Assembly (NCBI GenBank): GCA_009103225.1
Contig: RHPI01002272.1
Coordinates: 1 to 62,826 of the forward strand
DNA: 62,826 bases
Source: Chlorokybus atmophyticus
Lineage: Eukaryota; Streptophyta; Chlorokybophyceae; Chlorokybales; Chlorokybaceae
Direction of reading: 5' to 3'
The position numbers and the translations under genes were made by a program. Position 1 is the stretch's first letter, and every line of letters begins with the position of its first letter. Under the pieces are notes generated by a model. That model had not been told where the DNA came from. It saw only the letters and a list, made by a program, of their open reading frames with translations, and searched no databases. Shown one piece after another: positions 22,001 through 32,334 of this stretch.

Positions 22001-23218
22001 GTGGTGCGGACGAATTGTGATTATAATGGTATATCGTGTTAATCTAACAGACAATGTGCGTTTGTAGGAAGCAAGAGGACGTGGTGTATTGCGTCAGTAA
22101 ACGTGAGGTGGCCATCGCGCAACTGTCTAGCATCCTGGTCCACGAGCATGTGTACTGTAGATGCGTTTTGCGCCTGAGGGTGTACTTTATATTCCATGGT
22201 GACTTGCATGGTAACGTTGTCGGTGACATGGCGGCGACCCCTGTCGACAAGGACCGCAACACTACGTTGTATATTCCTGCCCGAGATGTGCTGCGCAAGG
22301 CAATGCTGTTATCGGTGCCCTTTAAGAGTGCGCCGGATACTGATCGCCTTGCATACGACGTGCATTGCACGGTGGTGAGGTTGCCATTGTCGGATGTGGA
22401 TGGCCCAGTGCATCCGGTCAGTTGTGATGTAGTCGAGCTGCGAGAGGGGGACAACACCATGTGGGACGAAACGATAATTGACGCTGTGTAGGCGTGTCTT
22501 GAACACGGACGATGTGCTGAAGGAGGCCTTAATTCAAGTCCTGGAGAGTGTAACGCGGGGCTTAGCCAACTAGGCCATGGCAGCAAAAGTAGCTACCATA
22601 AGAGGTTGTGTATGGCTTATCAATGCTTCATAAGCCCTTCGTAGCCTACTCCACATTAACCGGCAATACATACAACCCGGCTCTAACCGCGACTTTACCT
22701 GCACATCTAGTCTTTCATGACCGGTAGGGCTAGGTCGCGTCCGGTCATGACCAGCCATTACCAGTCATGCCGCATAGTTTTCCGCGACGACTTGCCACGT
22801 TGCTGCGCGCAGGAGCAACCCAGCGCATTGACTCAGTCGACTTAACCTCACAGTTAAATTCGTAACCATTCTCACTAACTACCTTGCATCGTTTCCGACG
22901 TTCGCGAAAATTTACCCACTCACTCGCAATTCCTTGCGCCCGATGGGACTCGATCTCATAACCTCTAGAATTTCAGCTCCGATACCAATGTAACGCGGGG
23001 CTTGGCCGACTAGGCCATGGCAGCAAAAGTCGCTACCATAAGAGGTTGTGTATTGCTTATCAATGCTTTATAAGCCCTTCTTAGCCTACTCCACATTAAC
23101 CGGCATTACAGAGAGTGCGCCGGAGTTTGCACACAGTTTGAAGGACTCCGCCGTGGTAAGAGCCAAGTCAAGTACGCGGCGATGCGCGCGTCATTCGCTG
23201 CCAGGAGGTGATCCGTAG
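19010..23218 (+). mobile_element. CACTA (EnSpm) transposon with TNP2-type transposase gene
   Basis: Order along the plus strand: an N-terminal exon (KTLEFIRIADERALSAAFID, 19022-19180); a zinc-binding segment ending EKCPTCSAERG (about 19520-19550); a block with WDGKKWRRFSWFWDPSQP, where TNP2 proteins have their RHP/AWK region; LIGHWDGFS (first Asp, about 19935-19960); LFLWTGDHPAQ (20320-20350) before a Cys-rich patch; and VFDTMHVLAENMAKSLC (20732-20780). The DUF4218-like part is EHLELHINKKEYEFTYI near 21420-21470. TAA or TAG interrupts the frame near 19660, at 20630-20632 and near 21294, and there is a shift near 22490. The last part continues after the TRIM insertion to a TAG at 23216. It is probably inactive. 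Terminal repeats were not located. Confidence 0.75.
22549..23110 (-). mobile_element. TRIM (miniature LTR retrotransposon), intact ends
   Basis: Two 122-bp LTRs (22549-22670 and 22989-23110) start TGTAACGCGGGGCTT and end at CGGCAATACA/CGGCATTACA. They flank about 318 bp of non-coding sequence. The five bases GAGAG occur directly on both sides (22544-22548 and 23111-23115) as target-site duplication. Next to the 22989 LTR, read on the minus strand, lies TTGGTATCGGAGC, close to the plant initiator-Met tRNA primer site TGGTATCAGAGC, which sets the orientation as minus. There is no coding capacity, so it must have been mobilised in trans. It sits inside the last part of the CACTA gene. Confidence 0.92.
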
Positions 23219-23460
23219 TGGCGTGAAACACTACGTAAGACGCCCAGCTGGTTTGCAGCCTCTGCCTGACTGGCGAAGGCACCAAATGTACTTGTAGAGA
23301 GAGGTTTTACATAGCACGGACTAACCCTTAGAATCACTTGATGTTGGCTTACATGCGAGCGTCTCAATGCAACCCAGCTACTCCAACTGCAACCTCATCG
23401 TGTTGTCTAATATGTGCGCATTCGCATGCAAATCATACCTGTGCAAACAACTATTCCAGC

Positions 23461-23560
23461 CCTAACCCTAACCGATAACCCTAACCCTAACCCTAACCCT
23501 AGCCCCAACCCTAACCCTAACTGCCTGCCCTTAGCCCCAGCCTTAACCCTTCCCCTTAAC
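23461..23560. repeat. Interstitial telomeric repeat tract
   Basis: CCCTAA units, mostly perfect to about 23521 with a GATAA and an AGCCCC variant, then degenerate (CTTAGCCCCAGCCTTAACCC). It lies about 240 bp downstream of the CACTA gene end. Confidence 0.9.
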
Positions 23561-23639
23561 CACACCGCCAAACCTTTCACAAAGCCCGCACACATAATTA
23601 CCATTACGTGTACGTATGCATACAGTGACCCATGCAAAT

Positions 23640-24490
23640 GAGTGCCCTGTGCAATTGCATTGGATTGTCACTTTGCGAAGGAAGGAGAAAGCCAACTTGA
23701 ACTCCTTGCACAACACGCGGAACCTATATTAGTATGACCTTTTGGGATGCTTGAACACTGTACTTAAGTAGGGAATAGAAGTGGAGTACCGTGCTGTTGA
23801 AGCAGACTCGTATTCGTATATACACAAATTAGTTGCAAACATGTATAGTATACACACTACTACACATGTAGTGTAGGAAAGGAATTGCAACAGTGTATAT
23901 TAGTAAAGAAGTATACTACATGTAACTATAGCGGTATACACAACATGCATAGTTCAAGTAGGATTGTATGATTACAATATTACTACCATATACAATATGC
24001 ACACGTATATGGCCTAGATATGTACGTGTGTATATTGCAATACATCCTTATAGTGTAGTGGAGTGTCAAAGTGTAGTAGAGTGTTGTAGAAGTGGCATTG
24101 CAGCAGTAGTGTAGTACCTGATAGGTAGAACTAAAGTCGTATACGATGGTGCAAGTAGGAACCATTAATAGCCATGCACAATGTGTAGGCATGCACCTTA
24201 TGTACATACAATTGTAGTGGAGTATTGAAGTGTGGTAGAGTGTTGTAGAAGTGGCATATAGCATTGGTGTAGTGTACTTCAATATAATAATAATTTCTAT
24301 AGACATATATATTGTTAACATACACCCTTTTTGCACAAGTACACTATATCAAGTGTTGTGAAGTGTTGAAGTGTAGTGGAGTGTTGTAGAAGTGCCACTA
24401 TAAAGTAGTGTAGAAGTGTACAAAAAGCCTAACTGGCGTAGTATGCACTGTAGTAGAAGTGGGAATGTATATTAGCCAGATACCTTGTCG
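23640..24490. repeat. AT-rich spacer with three ~70-bp repeat copies
   Basis: Three related blocks near 24050-24120, 24215-24285 and 24350-24420 share GTGTAGTGGAGTGT, GTAGTAGAGTGTTGTAGAAG and TGGCAT, spaced about 135-165 bp. The rest is AT-rich with TACATGTA and TATACA words. No gene seen. Confidence 0.7.
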
Positions 24491-24761
24491 TTACATGGCA
24501 GTATTTAAGCGTGTACATGGCGATGCAATGGTGGGTGGGTGTGCCATATACAGTGGCAGGCAGTTGGTGGAGTTTGGTGAAACACATAACCAAGTACAAC
24601 ACACGCATGCCTATGCACTACGCAACACACGGGGCGACACATGCACACAGCAAACAGCACATGTACACAATGCCAGCACGTGTACAGACCACACTGCCAG
24701 CTTGGCAAACCTACGACTCAACCATACAGCGTCTACTGCTGCCTCTCGCCCGAGCGAGCAA

Positions 24762-26559
24762 TCACAATCTCCCGAGCACGCTCAAGGCTGATGCGTTTGA
24801 AGACTGCACCAGATCGTCGACCCGAGCGTTCAGTTGGCTCTCATGCGCTGCCAGAATGGTTGATTGCTCCTTAACATCCACGGACTCAATGCTCGGGGCT
24901 GCTGTCTCGGGGGACCCTTCGAAGCCACCGGTGGGTGTGTCGGAGTCTTCATCTCTTTTCTCCTGCACCGGTGAGTCGTCATGTTTGCTGCTCATCCCCA
25001 GCCTCTTGCTGACGCGCGGGCTCATGTGCATTGCTTTGCACGCTCTTGCTTTGATGTCCGCTGCTGGGTGTAGTGGCGTAAGAGAGGCTGGTGGGTCGAC
25101 ACCTAAAAGCGGCCACGCACCCTTGCGCTCGCCCTCCGGCATGTCCATTACATCCTCCAGCACGACCTCCAGCATCGCTAAAAAGTCACACGAATTGAAG
25201 TCATGTTAACACAGTTGCAATGGCAGGCGATTGGCAAACCGTAAGATGGCATGACTTTCAAACAGTGCTCACCTGGCGTGTTGACTACATGCACACCAAA
25301 TAGGTGCTCCAAGAGGCCTTGATGCACCAGCACTTCGTAGGGAGTGGTTTAGTCGCTTGCCACACACTCGGGATCGGCCCACGTGAGTGCCTGCAGAGCG
25401 AACCGCCTCCACCGATGTCGCGGGCTCAGTTTGTTGTGCACATACAGGATGCCCGTGTCGATCATTCCAACGAGATGAAGCACAGGGCTTCCTGGACCAG
25501 CAGGCACCGCTGACTCCAACGCGTCGCTCACGCAGGAGTCCCTTGGTACCTCCTCTTCATCCGCCCTCTCGAGTGCCTGCGTAATCTGTGTGAGTACAGC
25601 ACGGCGCTCAGTCTGCGTCAGCGGTGGCAGGTCTAGCGGCGGCTCCTCAACCACCTCGTAGCCCGTGAAGCTAACTCTCGGCAGACGGAGTTCTGCACAT
25701 GCGTGATTGACCGAGGCTTAGAATATTCCCAACATTCCACAGCAGGCGGCCAATAGATTGCAAGACACGAGACGCGCGAGATGAATCTCCTTCCTGCCAC
25801 CAGGTGAAGTCGCGCAGACGCACATATGCCCTTTTGGTTTCATATGCGCGATATGAAACTGTTAGAAATCAACAGTGACGTGCCAATGCGACCGCTAGCA
25901 ATAAATTCAAGTACAAAACCACCGTACCCCAGTTGACAATGAAGAAGCAAAGTAGGCCCATGTTCCGGGCTCTCTTTATACGGGTGTCGAATGTGCAACG
26001 CAGTGGGGCGGAGGACTTCCTCCTGCGAGGCACGTAGTCAAAACAGCGTCACAAAAAGCATCTGTGCTTTTAATGCATCATAGTCCCCAACATCATTCGG
26101 AACGCACACTCACCGGTGGAAGTGTGAAGCGTATAGCTTTGCATACTGTGCGAAGTATACGTGTATGCGTATGTCGTCATGGAAGTCCACCATGCGAGAT
26201 ATTGCGTTGCGCAACACTCGCAGATCGCATAGACGCTTGGCGGATGCTCCCGCCATGGTCTTGGCGTCAGCGTACACATCTTCCCAAAGCAGCATGCAGT
26301 CCTTGTACTCCACAGGACCTAATTTCTGGAACAGTCTGTCAAACTGCTGCAACCCGCGCATCGCTGAAGGAAATGCCAAAGCACGGATTTTGTGCAGGGA
26401 GTGTGTCTCATCAATCCACCAGCTCCATGTCGTGTCTGCCTGTCCCGTTATGTCCTCCAACTCCGGCACGTCCGTGATGTCAAGGAGCGAGACCTCCTCC
26501 TCCCCAATCGGTTCCGGAATTGGAAACTCCCAAACTTGCAGCCCCCCAACTTCGCACAT
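24762..26559 (-). CDS. Unrecognised multi-exon protein
   Basis: Protein-like minus-strand exons: 26559 to about 26113 (starts MCEVGGLQVWEFPIPEPIGE; contains FDRLFQKLGPVEYKDCMLLW and LVLRNAISRM-type helices), about 25654-25349 (LTQTERRAVLTQITQALERA, HLVGMIDTGILYVHNKLS) and 25175-24762 (MLEVVLEDVMDMPEGERKGA, SPVQEKRDEDSDTPTGGFEG). Putative acceptors and donors exist but phases were not all checked. Acid-rich and partly disordered. No family recognised. Its first ATG lies about 30 bp from the ATG of the divergent plus gene. Confidence 0.45.
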
Positions 26560-26589
26560 AGTCAACTGCAGCGGCCATCAGGGTGCGGG

Positions 26590-27975
26590 ATGGTGCACTG
26601 CCAACATTACATTGGCGATCGGCAAATAACCATCCGCCGCCTCTTTGCGGAAGCAGCGACGGAATGCGACATGGAGGTGAACCAGGTAAGGCGCAGCACA
26701 TACAGCCTCGGTGTTCTGCACGCAGGCTGTTAACAGAGAGCCAGCCTAGTTGGGTCGTTGTTTGCTATTTGTTTGTTTTTGTTTGTTCGAGGCACACAAT
26801 CAAGCGGTGTGTATCTTGTTCTATCACAGGGTGCGGTCTTGGTGGGCCAGGCAATTGACCCACAATCAATGAATTACGCGGTGAGTTGAGGCGCATATGC
26901 ATGCCTTCTGTCTCTACCAAAAGGTGGCACAGTGTTTGCGTTTGCATCCTAGTTGTTTGAGCCATCACCACAGTTGCTATGAACAGTTTCATCACAATGT
27001 TGCATCACTCTCTTGCATAATAACAGGTGGACGCAAATGTGGTCCAGCCACCTGCCCCACTCGACTTGACCAACAACATTCGTTCGGACTCTCATGCATG
27101 CTGCTGCTGTCCTGCACCTTGGTTGACATTGCCATTATGCACTTGCAATGCATGTGCCATGTCCAGATCCGCTGTAAGTCACAAGTAGTTGCCATGCAGG
27201 CGTTGCCTCTCTAAGCCACCACTAATGTCAATGCGGGTCTACCAAAAGACGGTGCAGGAAGAGTCCTGGACAACACTGCACGTGGGGACAGTCACAATAG
27301 CTCCGACATGATATGCACAACTCTTGTCGAATGCATGTGTGTGGATCCCTATTGATGCTTGGACAACAGCAGCGGCGCATATGCATCACTGCTTATGCAC
27401 GGAGGCATACGCGCACGCAGTGGTGGTTGCACATGCAGTACACACACACACATACAGATAACACCCTACGGCAGGCACCACTTCGCCCCCTCACTGTCAC
27501 ATTGGCAGAGCTCCGCAAAGAGACTGCGCCTGGGGAGACTGATCCGGATTACTGGCAAACCTTCCTTGGACTACTGGGCGAGGGGAAGACACTGGAGGAG
27601 GCGGCGGATGCAGCCGCGCTCGATGCTGACACCATACTCCAAGGCCGCACTCTTGCACAACAATGCTCTAGCAACGACACGCCGCCTGCGAACATTGGCG
27701 AGGGAGGGGTTGTGGAGCCGCCTCACCCTGCTGCCAATGTAGCGACGCAGCCGGATGCGGACACAACACTCGCCACACGTCTGCAGCAAGCAGAAGAAAA
27801 GCAGCTCCGCCTACAACGCAAAGAGGACAAGTGCGTTGATCACGTCAACACCCTGAAGAAAATGCTTGAGAAGGCGCAGGCAGACCTGAAGAGTGTCGGG
27901 CCGTTTAAAAGGGAGAGGCTCAACACAAAAAAGACCCAATCAAGCTCGAAATTGAGGAATTTTAGGAGTCCCTGA
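26590..27975 (+). CDS. Unrecognised protein with coiled coil
   Basis: Exon 1 is 26590-26685 (MVHCQHYIGDRQITIRRLFA...MEVNQ), donor GTAAGG. Exon 2 is 26830-26880 (GAVLVGQAIDPQSMNYA), donor GTGAGT. Exon 3 starts at 27027 (VDANVVQPPAPLDLTNN) with an unresolved end. Another exon starts at 27475 (APLRPLTVTLAELRKE, DPDYWQTFLGLLGEGKTLEE) and ends in a coiled-coil stretch (LQQAEEKQLRLQRKEDK, TLKKMLEKAQADLKS). The first two junctions are phase 0. It may be a separate gene or the upstream part of the H3-variant gene that follows at once. Confidence 0.45.
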
Positions 27976-28048
27976 TGGCTGCTTGAAAAGCCCAACACCA
28001 GGTGCGAATATCATGTAGCACTTTACTCCGCTCTGCTGTAGCAACGCA

Positions 28049-28981
28049 ATGGTGGTGTATGTCACTTGCTGCCACCCGCCAACTATCAATTTGGTTGCAT
28101 GGCGAATTGCCATTGAGCGCTACATTGGGGGTGCACAGCGTGTGTTGGCAAATCGCAAGTTGTATTTGCAGGCAGTTGCAGCACGCAAGGAAGCTGACCT
28201 CGAGATCAACTGGGCGAAAGTAGCTTTGCGCCAACAACAAGACATCGCATCTCCCTCGGCCAAAGGCAAGAAGCGCAAGAGCCGGAGCCTATCTGCAAGC
28301 GTCTCACCGAAGAAGCGCATGGCCACAAGGGGGACCCCGAAGAAGCAACGGGAGTTGGCCAAAAAGGGAGCACAGGATTCACGCACCGGCAAGAAGTTAT
28401 TGCTTAAAAATGCAACAGCACAGTCGGGGCAGACCGAGTCGCAGCAACAGCAGGCGAATTGGGAGCCGGCGCAGCCGGTGCAGCAAGAGGAGCAGACCAT
28501 GGCCAGGCGCAAAAGCTGCAAGCCGCACAGGTACCGGCCCGGTATGGTGGCGCTGCGTGAAATAAGAAAGAATTAGAAGTCATGTGACACCTTGCTTCCT
28601 AAGATGCATGAGTGCATGCTGCACTTGCCAATGTCCAACAGCTGTGCGTCACATGATGCATGACTTTTAAGTCCATCGCGTGCAGCTTCCATTTTGCCTG
28701 GTCCGAGAGGTGAGCGCAGGCTTCACGGGGGATAGAGGGCAATACAACTACCAGGCTTCAGCCATGTCGGCGCTTCAAGAGGCAGCGGAGGCATTCATTG
28801 TGGAGCTTTCTGAGAAGAGGTTAGTGCCTCCTCACAGGAAACACTCTGGTTGTGGCAGCTTACCCACTGTATTCCTTGCAGCAACCTTTGCGCCATCCAC
28901 GCCAAGCGCATCACCATTATGCCAAAGGACATGCAGCTGGTGCGACGCATCGATGATAAAGGTCTGGGCAGCTACCAGTAG
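28049..28981 (+). CDS. Histone H3 variant, CENP-A/CENH3-like, possibly a pseudogene
   Basis: The tail (28056-28530) is long and Lys/Arg/Gln-rich ([29 protein letters not shown]) and shares nothing with canonical H3. Then [18 protein letters not shown] marks the H3 alpha-N region. After a gap, [13 protein letters not shown], a loop 1 about three residues longer than canonical H3, [20 protein letters not shown] (alpha 2) and, after a GT-AG intron (28819-28880), [19 protein letters not shown] and VRRIDDK. A divergent tail and a longer loop 1 are hallmarks of centromeric H3, which replaces H3 in centromeric nucleosomes. A TAG at 28574-28576 stands where H3 has the conserved Gln of QKST, and no good donor links this exon to LPF. 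It may be a pseudogene, or the true exon is missed. Confidence 0.7.
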
Positions 28982-29033
28982 GCATATGGGCATATGGGCG
29001 GTGGAGTGTATAGGGGTTTGGTGGCTGATGGGA

Positions 29034-29042
29034 GGGGGGGGN

Positions 29043-29124
<82 letters not shown>
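29034..29124. repeat. Poly-G tract with one N
   Basis: About 90 G with an N at 29042. The length is probably unreliable. It follows the H3-variant stop by about 55 bp. Confidence 0.95.
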
Positions 29125-29127
<3 letters not shown>

Positions 29128-29540
29128 CAGCAACATGACTAGTGTATGTGCAACCTGTTCTGTATGTCATAAGGGTATTTGGTTGTGCTTTGCATGTGCC
29201 TGCTGACTGAACACACTGTACACATTGTATCTGCACACTGATCAGCAATGTGCACTGACTATCAACCAACTAGAAACACGTGGACATATGCAGCGTGTGC
29301 TTTGCAAGGGTGTGGGCAACCGCATTGACACACAGAAACATACAACACTTAGCCATGTAACCTGCATAAACAGCCAGTAAACAGAGTGAGCCGTTTCATA
29401 AAACACAGCAGCGCGGTATACCACACCAGCGCTGTCACACCTAATAACGACACACAAGTATCTATACAGCTCGCATGCTGCCTCGCTCCTATTGCTAAGC
29501 CTACAAACTTATTTATGGTCCACAACTCGAGACAAGAAGT
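29125..29540. other. No gene seen
   Basis: Mixed sequence with CACACTG/TGTACA words and no conserved frame. It lies between the H3 variant and the convergent minus gene. Confidence 0.4.
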
Positions 29541-29546
29541 GCCAAC

Positions 29547-30120
29547 CTAATCTTCGGCTTCAGAGCTGTCCAAGCTGTTAGAGACTGCCATGCCGCAGTC
29601 CGCATCATTAGAAGTGGCGCTGTCGATCTCCGCTTGCTTTTCCTACGCTTTGTTGAACTTGGCCTTGAGCTTCTCAAAGTAAAGGCGCATGCGCTTCATG
29701 TTGTTCTTGTGTATGGACTTGCGGATACTGACTTTCACTATATGTGCAATGCTATCAAAGTTGTGCATAGATTGCCTACATTGCAGAGCTCTAATGCATT
29801 GACCTCATTGATGGCCATCTCGTAGCTGCCTCCCTCTTCGTCGCACTCTTTCAGCAGCTCTTTGTTGATCCTTCAGTGCTCTCACATGTTCACACAAGCA
29901 GTAAGCAAGTGCTGTTGTCTGCACATGTAAGAGTCAATGCCTGATCATGCTTACCTCCCTGGCTAGCTTGGCAATTTCCTTGTTCTGGGTTGTCACCTGC
30001 TGAGTTAGGCGATAACCTGCAAAGCCAAGCACGGAGTTGGTGCATAAATTGACGCACAAATTCACGCAATACTCGTCCCCAGCGCATGTGTTGTACATTG
30101 CATGTGTCAATTTCTTCAAC
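29547..30120 (-). CDS. Small charged coiled-coil protein, unrecognised
   Basis: Minus-strand pieces in order: YRLTQQVTTQNKEIAKLARE (about 30010-29955), NKELLKECDEEGGSYEMAIN (about 29870-29810) and SIRKSIHKNNMKRMRLYFEK followed by LKAKFNKA (29725-29640). Then comes one TAG at about 29643, and EKQAEIDSATSNDADC to an acidic end and a TAG at 29547. Heptad-like spacing suggests coiled coil. Splice phases were not proven. Confidence 0.35.
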
Positions 30121-30307
30121 AGCTACAACCAGGCACCCCACACACCTCGAGTGGTGAACACACTCTGATCCCCACTGAAGGTTGATACTGAGCATATATA
30201 CCACTTGCCGCTCTCCCGACCTGGCACACAGGATGTCCAAGGCCCAAGGCCTTGTCACTGTGTGCTGACCTAGCAGCACATGCTGACTGTGTTCAACACA
30301 GGACCTG

Positions 30308-30849
30308 TGTCATGCCTATCGCCCAAGCATGCCAGTCATCATCGGGCATGCCTACAGCGAGACCCTCGCCCGGCTTACCAGCATGGCAACCCGCGCGCGT
30401 CTCTGACCAGTAGCTAGGTCATGTCTCTAGAGTAGCTCATGACCATAGCCTACATAGGCACCGCGCGTAGCTGTTCAGTTGTGAGTTCAGTTACAAGTCA
30501 GGTTCTATATATCGAGTGAGAATTTCCTGTGGAAATAGCCTCGATATGACCGTTAGCTTATGTTCCGGACAATCATGAGTTGACTTGTATAAGTAGGCAC
30601 AGTGTTTACCGGATCAGCTGGTGACACTGTAAGTGAGAAAGCTAAGAGCTTGTGAAGCGATTTGAACAAAAAACACACCGTCCTGGTTCCCAAGAATCCC
30701 CTCACCGTGTGAGAGCCTGTGCATGTTCTTGTGCACTGTGCTTGTCCTTGCTGTGAGCTTTGTGTACTTGGTCGCGGTGTGCTTGTTGGCATCAGTCAAG
30801 GCATAGCATCCACGTGTTGCTTGCTCATTCACCTCACTGAACAGTGTAG
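30308..30849 (+). repeat. 5' LTR of gypsy copy 2
   Basis: Starts TGTCATGCCTATC and aligns over its length with 6725-7260. The right border is approximate (similarity stops near CAGTGTAG). I could not identify a confident primer-binding site after it. Confidence 0.75.
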
Positions 30850-31124
30850 TTTCTCTTCCACTCACGCAAAGAACTGTGTAAACAGCACTACCTATAGTAG
30901 TGGCTTGTTGACTTACATGGTCACCCTCTTTGCTCAAGTGAGTGTAGTTGCAGGCTCTACATCAGCATCGCAATCTGTAGTTGTACACATCACAGTGCAG
31001 TGTTGTCACCGTCATCGCATAGCGCGCACAGGCGCTAGTGTGTTGGGTGATAGCAGCACTGGAGATCCCATTGTAGAGCACAAACACTCTACCCTTCATC
31101 CACTTTCACCATCGCATCAGCTGT

Positions 31125-32276
31125 ATGAGCAGGCCCACCCCTTTCTCGCCAATAGAAGAAGGGGACCTCAACAGCTGGAGCCCAACCTCCGACCTCACCT
31201 ACGAGCGCGCAAGTGAAGGGAGCGATTACCGTAGCAGCAGAGGCTCACGCCCCGTCTCCGGCTTCACCTCCTCTCACTCCACTCCTCGTCAGCGAGCATC
31301 TGCACCACCGTTGGACAGTGACGACGAAGAGATGGAGCCTTCCAGCTCAACCAACTCCCTACGCTTCTCCGGACGCCCTGGCACCACCTCACTTGACGAG
31401 TTCATCATCAAGTTCCACTCCAAGATGCGGCAGCAGGCCCTCAAGAGCAAGGACTGGACAGATGAGGTATCGTTTCATGTGTCCGCTCAATACCTTGATC
31501 ACGAAGCACATGATGTGTGGAAGTCCGTCGCTGAGTTGCACAAGATTGATGGCTATGGCGAGTTGGCCAGCACAATAGCCGCCACGTCACTGCACAGCCC
31601 ATCGGTTACTGTCCCTGTAGCAGCGGCCCTGCCCGCCTCAGTTACGGGTCTCACTCTAGCTGCAGCCATGGAGAAGGCAAATAATGAAGAAGTTGAGGTG
31701 GTAGTGGCCTCATTGACTCCTGCAGAGATCGAAAGCAAGAAAGCCGAGCGCCGGATCAGGATACTCAACCGCACCGCTGCCATCATCAGGGAGCAACAAG
31801 AGGAGCAGCAAGCTGCAGCATTGAAGATGGGTATGCCCCTGCTACCAACACCGAACTCGTGTGCTCCAGCGGGAGGCAGTGTTTTCACCCTCGGCTCAGT
31901 GGCATTGCGTGCACCCGCGCTCACGGTGGGCGCGGCCATGTCGGACTCCCCGTTGAAGGACCTCTACGCCGCACTCCGGCGCACCTTCCCACCTCAAACC
32001 AACAGCAAGGTGGAGGAGTTGAGGAGTTTTCGACGGAAGCACCACGAGGACCCTCTCCGACTGTATTCACGGTTGGAAGGGTTGCTTAAAGACACTGACT
32101 ACAAGATCGTCAGTGAGGAGGCGGCAGCAGTGGTGTATGTGGCCGAGTTGGATCCCACCCTGAGTGAGTCAACGCGCCTGACGCTGAACTACAGCAGGCC
32201 CCTCGGCTACACCCTTAAGGAAGCTTTCGAGACGGCACAAGCCATCCATAAGCGCGCAGTGTATGAGAAAGCGTGA
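31125..32276 (+). CDS. Gag (capsid region) of gypsy copy 2
   Basis: ATG at 31125, open for 383 codons. The N-terminal part is Ser/Pro-rich; a Retrotrans_gag-like helical region follows (about residues 275-380: LYAALRRTFPP, RRKHHEDPLRLYSRLEG, STRLTLNYSRPLGYTLKEAF). The role in an intact element is to form the virus-like particle. The TGA at 32274-32276 lies inside the left arm of a perfect hairpin that appears to have been inserted into the gene. The natural continuation resumes after it in another frame. Confidence 0.8.
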   Translation: MSRPTPFSPIEEGDLNSWSPTSDLTYERASEGSDYRSSRGSRPVSGFTSSHSTPRQRASAPPLDSDDEEMEPSSSTNSLRFSGRPGTTSLDEFIIKFHSKMRQQALKSKDWTDEVSFHVSAQYLDHEAHDVWKSVAELHKIDGYGELASTIAATSLHSPSVTVPVAAALPASVTGLTLAAAMEKANNEEVEVVVASLTPAEIESKKAERRIRILNRTAAIIREQQEEQQAAALKMGMPLLPTPNSCAPAGGSVFTLGSVALRAPALTVGAAMSDSPLKDLYAALRRTFPPQTNSKVEELRSFRRKHHEDPLRLYSRLEGLLKDTDYKIVSEEAAAVVYVAELDPTLSESTRLTLNYSRPLGYTLKEAFETAQAIHKRAVYEKA

Positions 32277-32334
32277 GGCACTGCGGTTGGTGTCCAGCAC
32301 CGCTTGGACTTGGACACCAACCGCAGTGCCTCAC
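32273..32334. repeat. Perfect 24-bp inverted repeat, 14-bp loop
   Basis: The left arm 32273-32296 (GTGAGGCACTGCGGTTGG...) is the exact reverse complement of the right arm 32311-32334. It interrupts gag and supplies the premature TGA. The right arm encodes a gag stretch (LDTNRSAS), so the left arm looks like an inverted copy made by strand switching. Confidence 0.95.

Noticed and set aside
22930-22988. A tRNA gene at the primer-site end of the TRIM
   Set aside because: The stretch resembles a tRNA 3' part (ATCGAGTCCC on the minus strand) but no complete cloverleaf can be drawn; it fits a primer-binding region.
23212-23236. CGTAGTGGCGTGAAACACTACG as the CACTA terminal repeat
   Set aside because: No matching CACTA-type end was found at the left side of the element; it may be just a small hairpin.
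28994-29269. Poly-Gly and poly-Pro proteins
   Set aside because: Produced by the G homopolymer and its complement.
30614-30937. Antisense open frame conserved in both gypsy LTRs (SEVNEQATRG...)
   Set aside because: Amino-acid differences between the copies are as frequent as expected without selection; it follows from LTR similarity.
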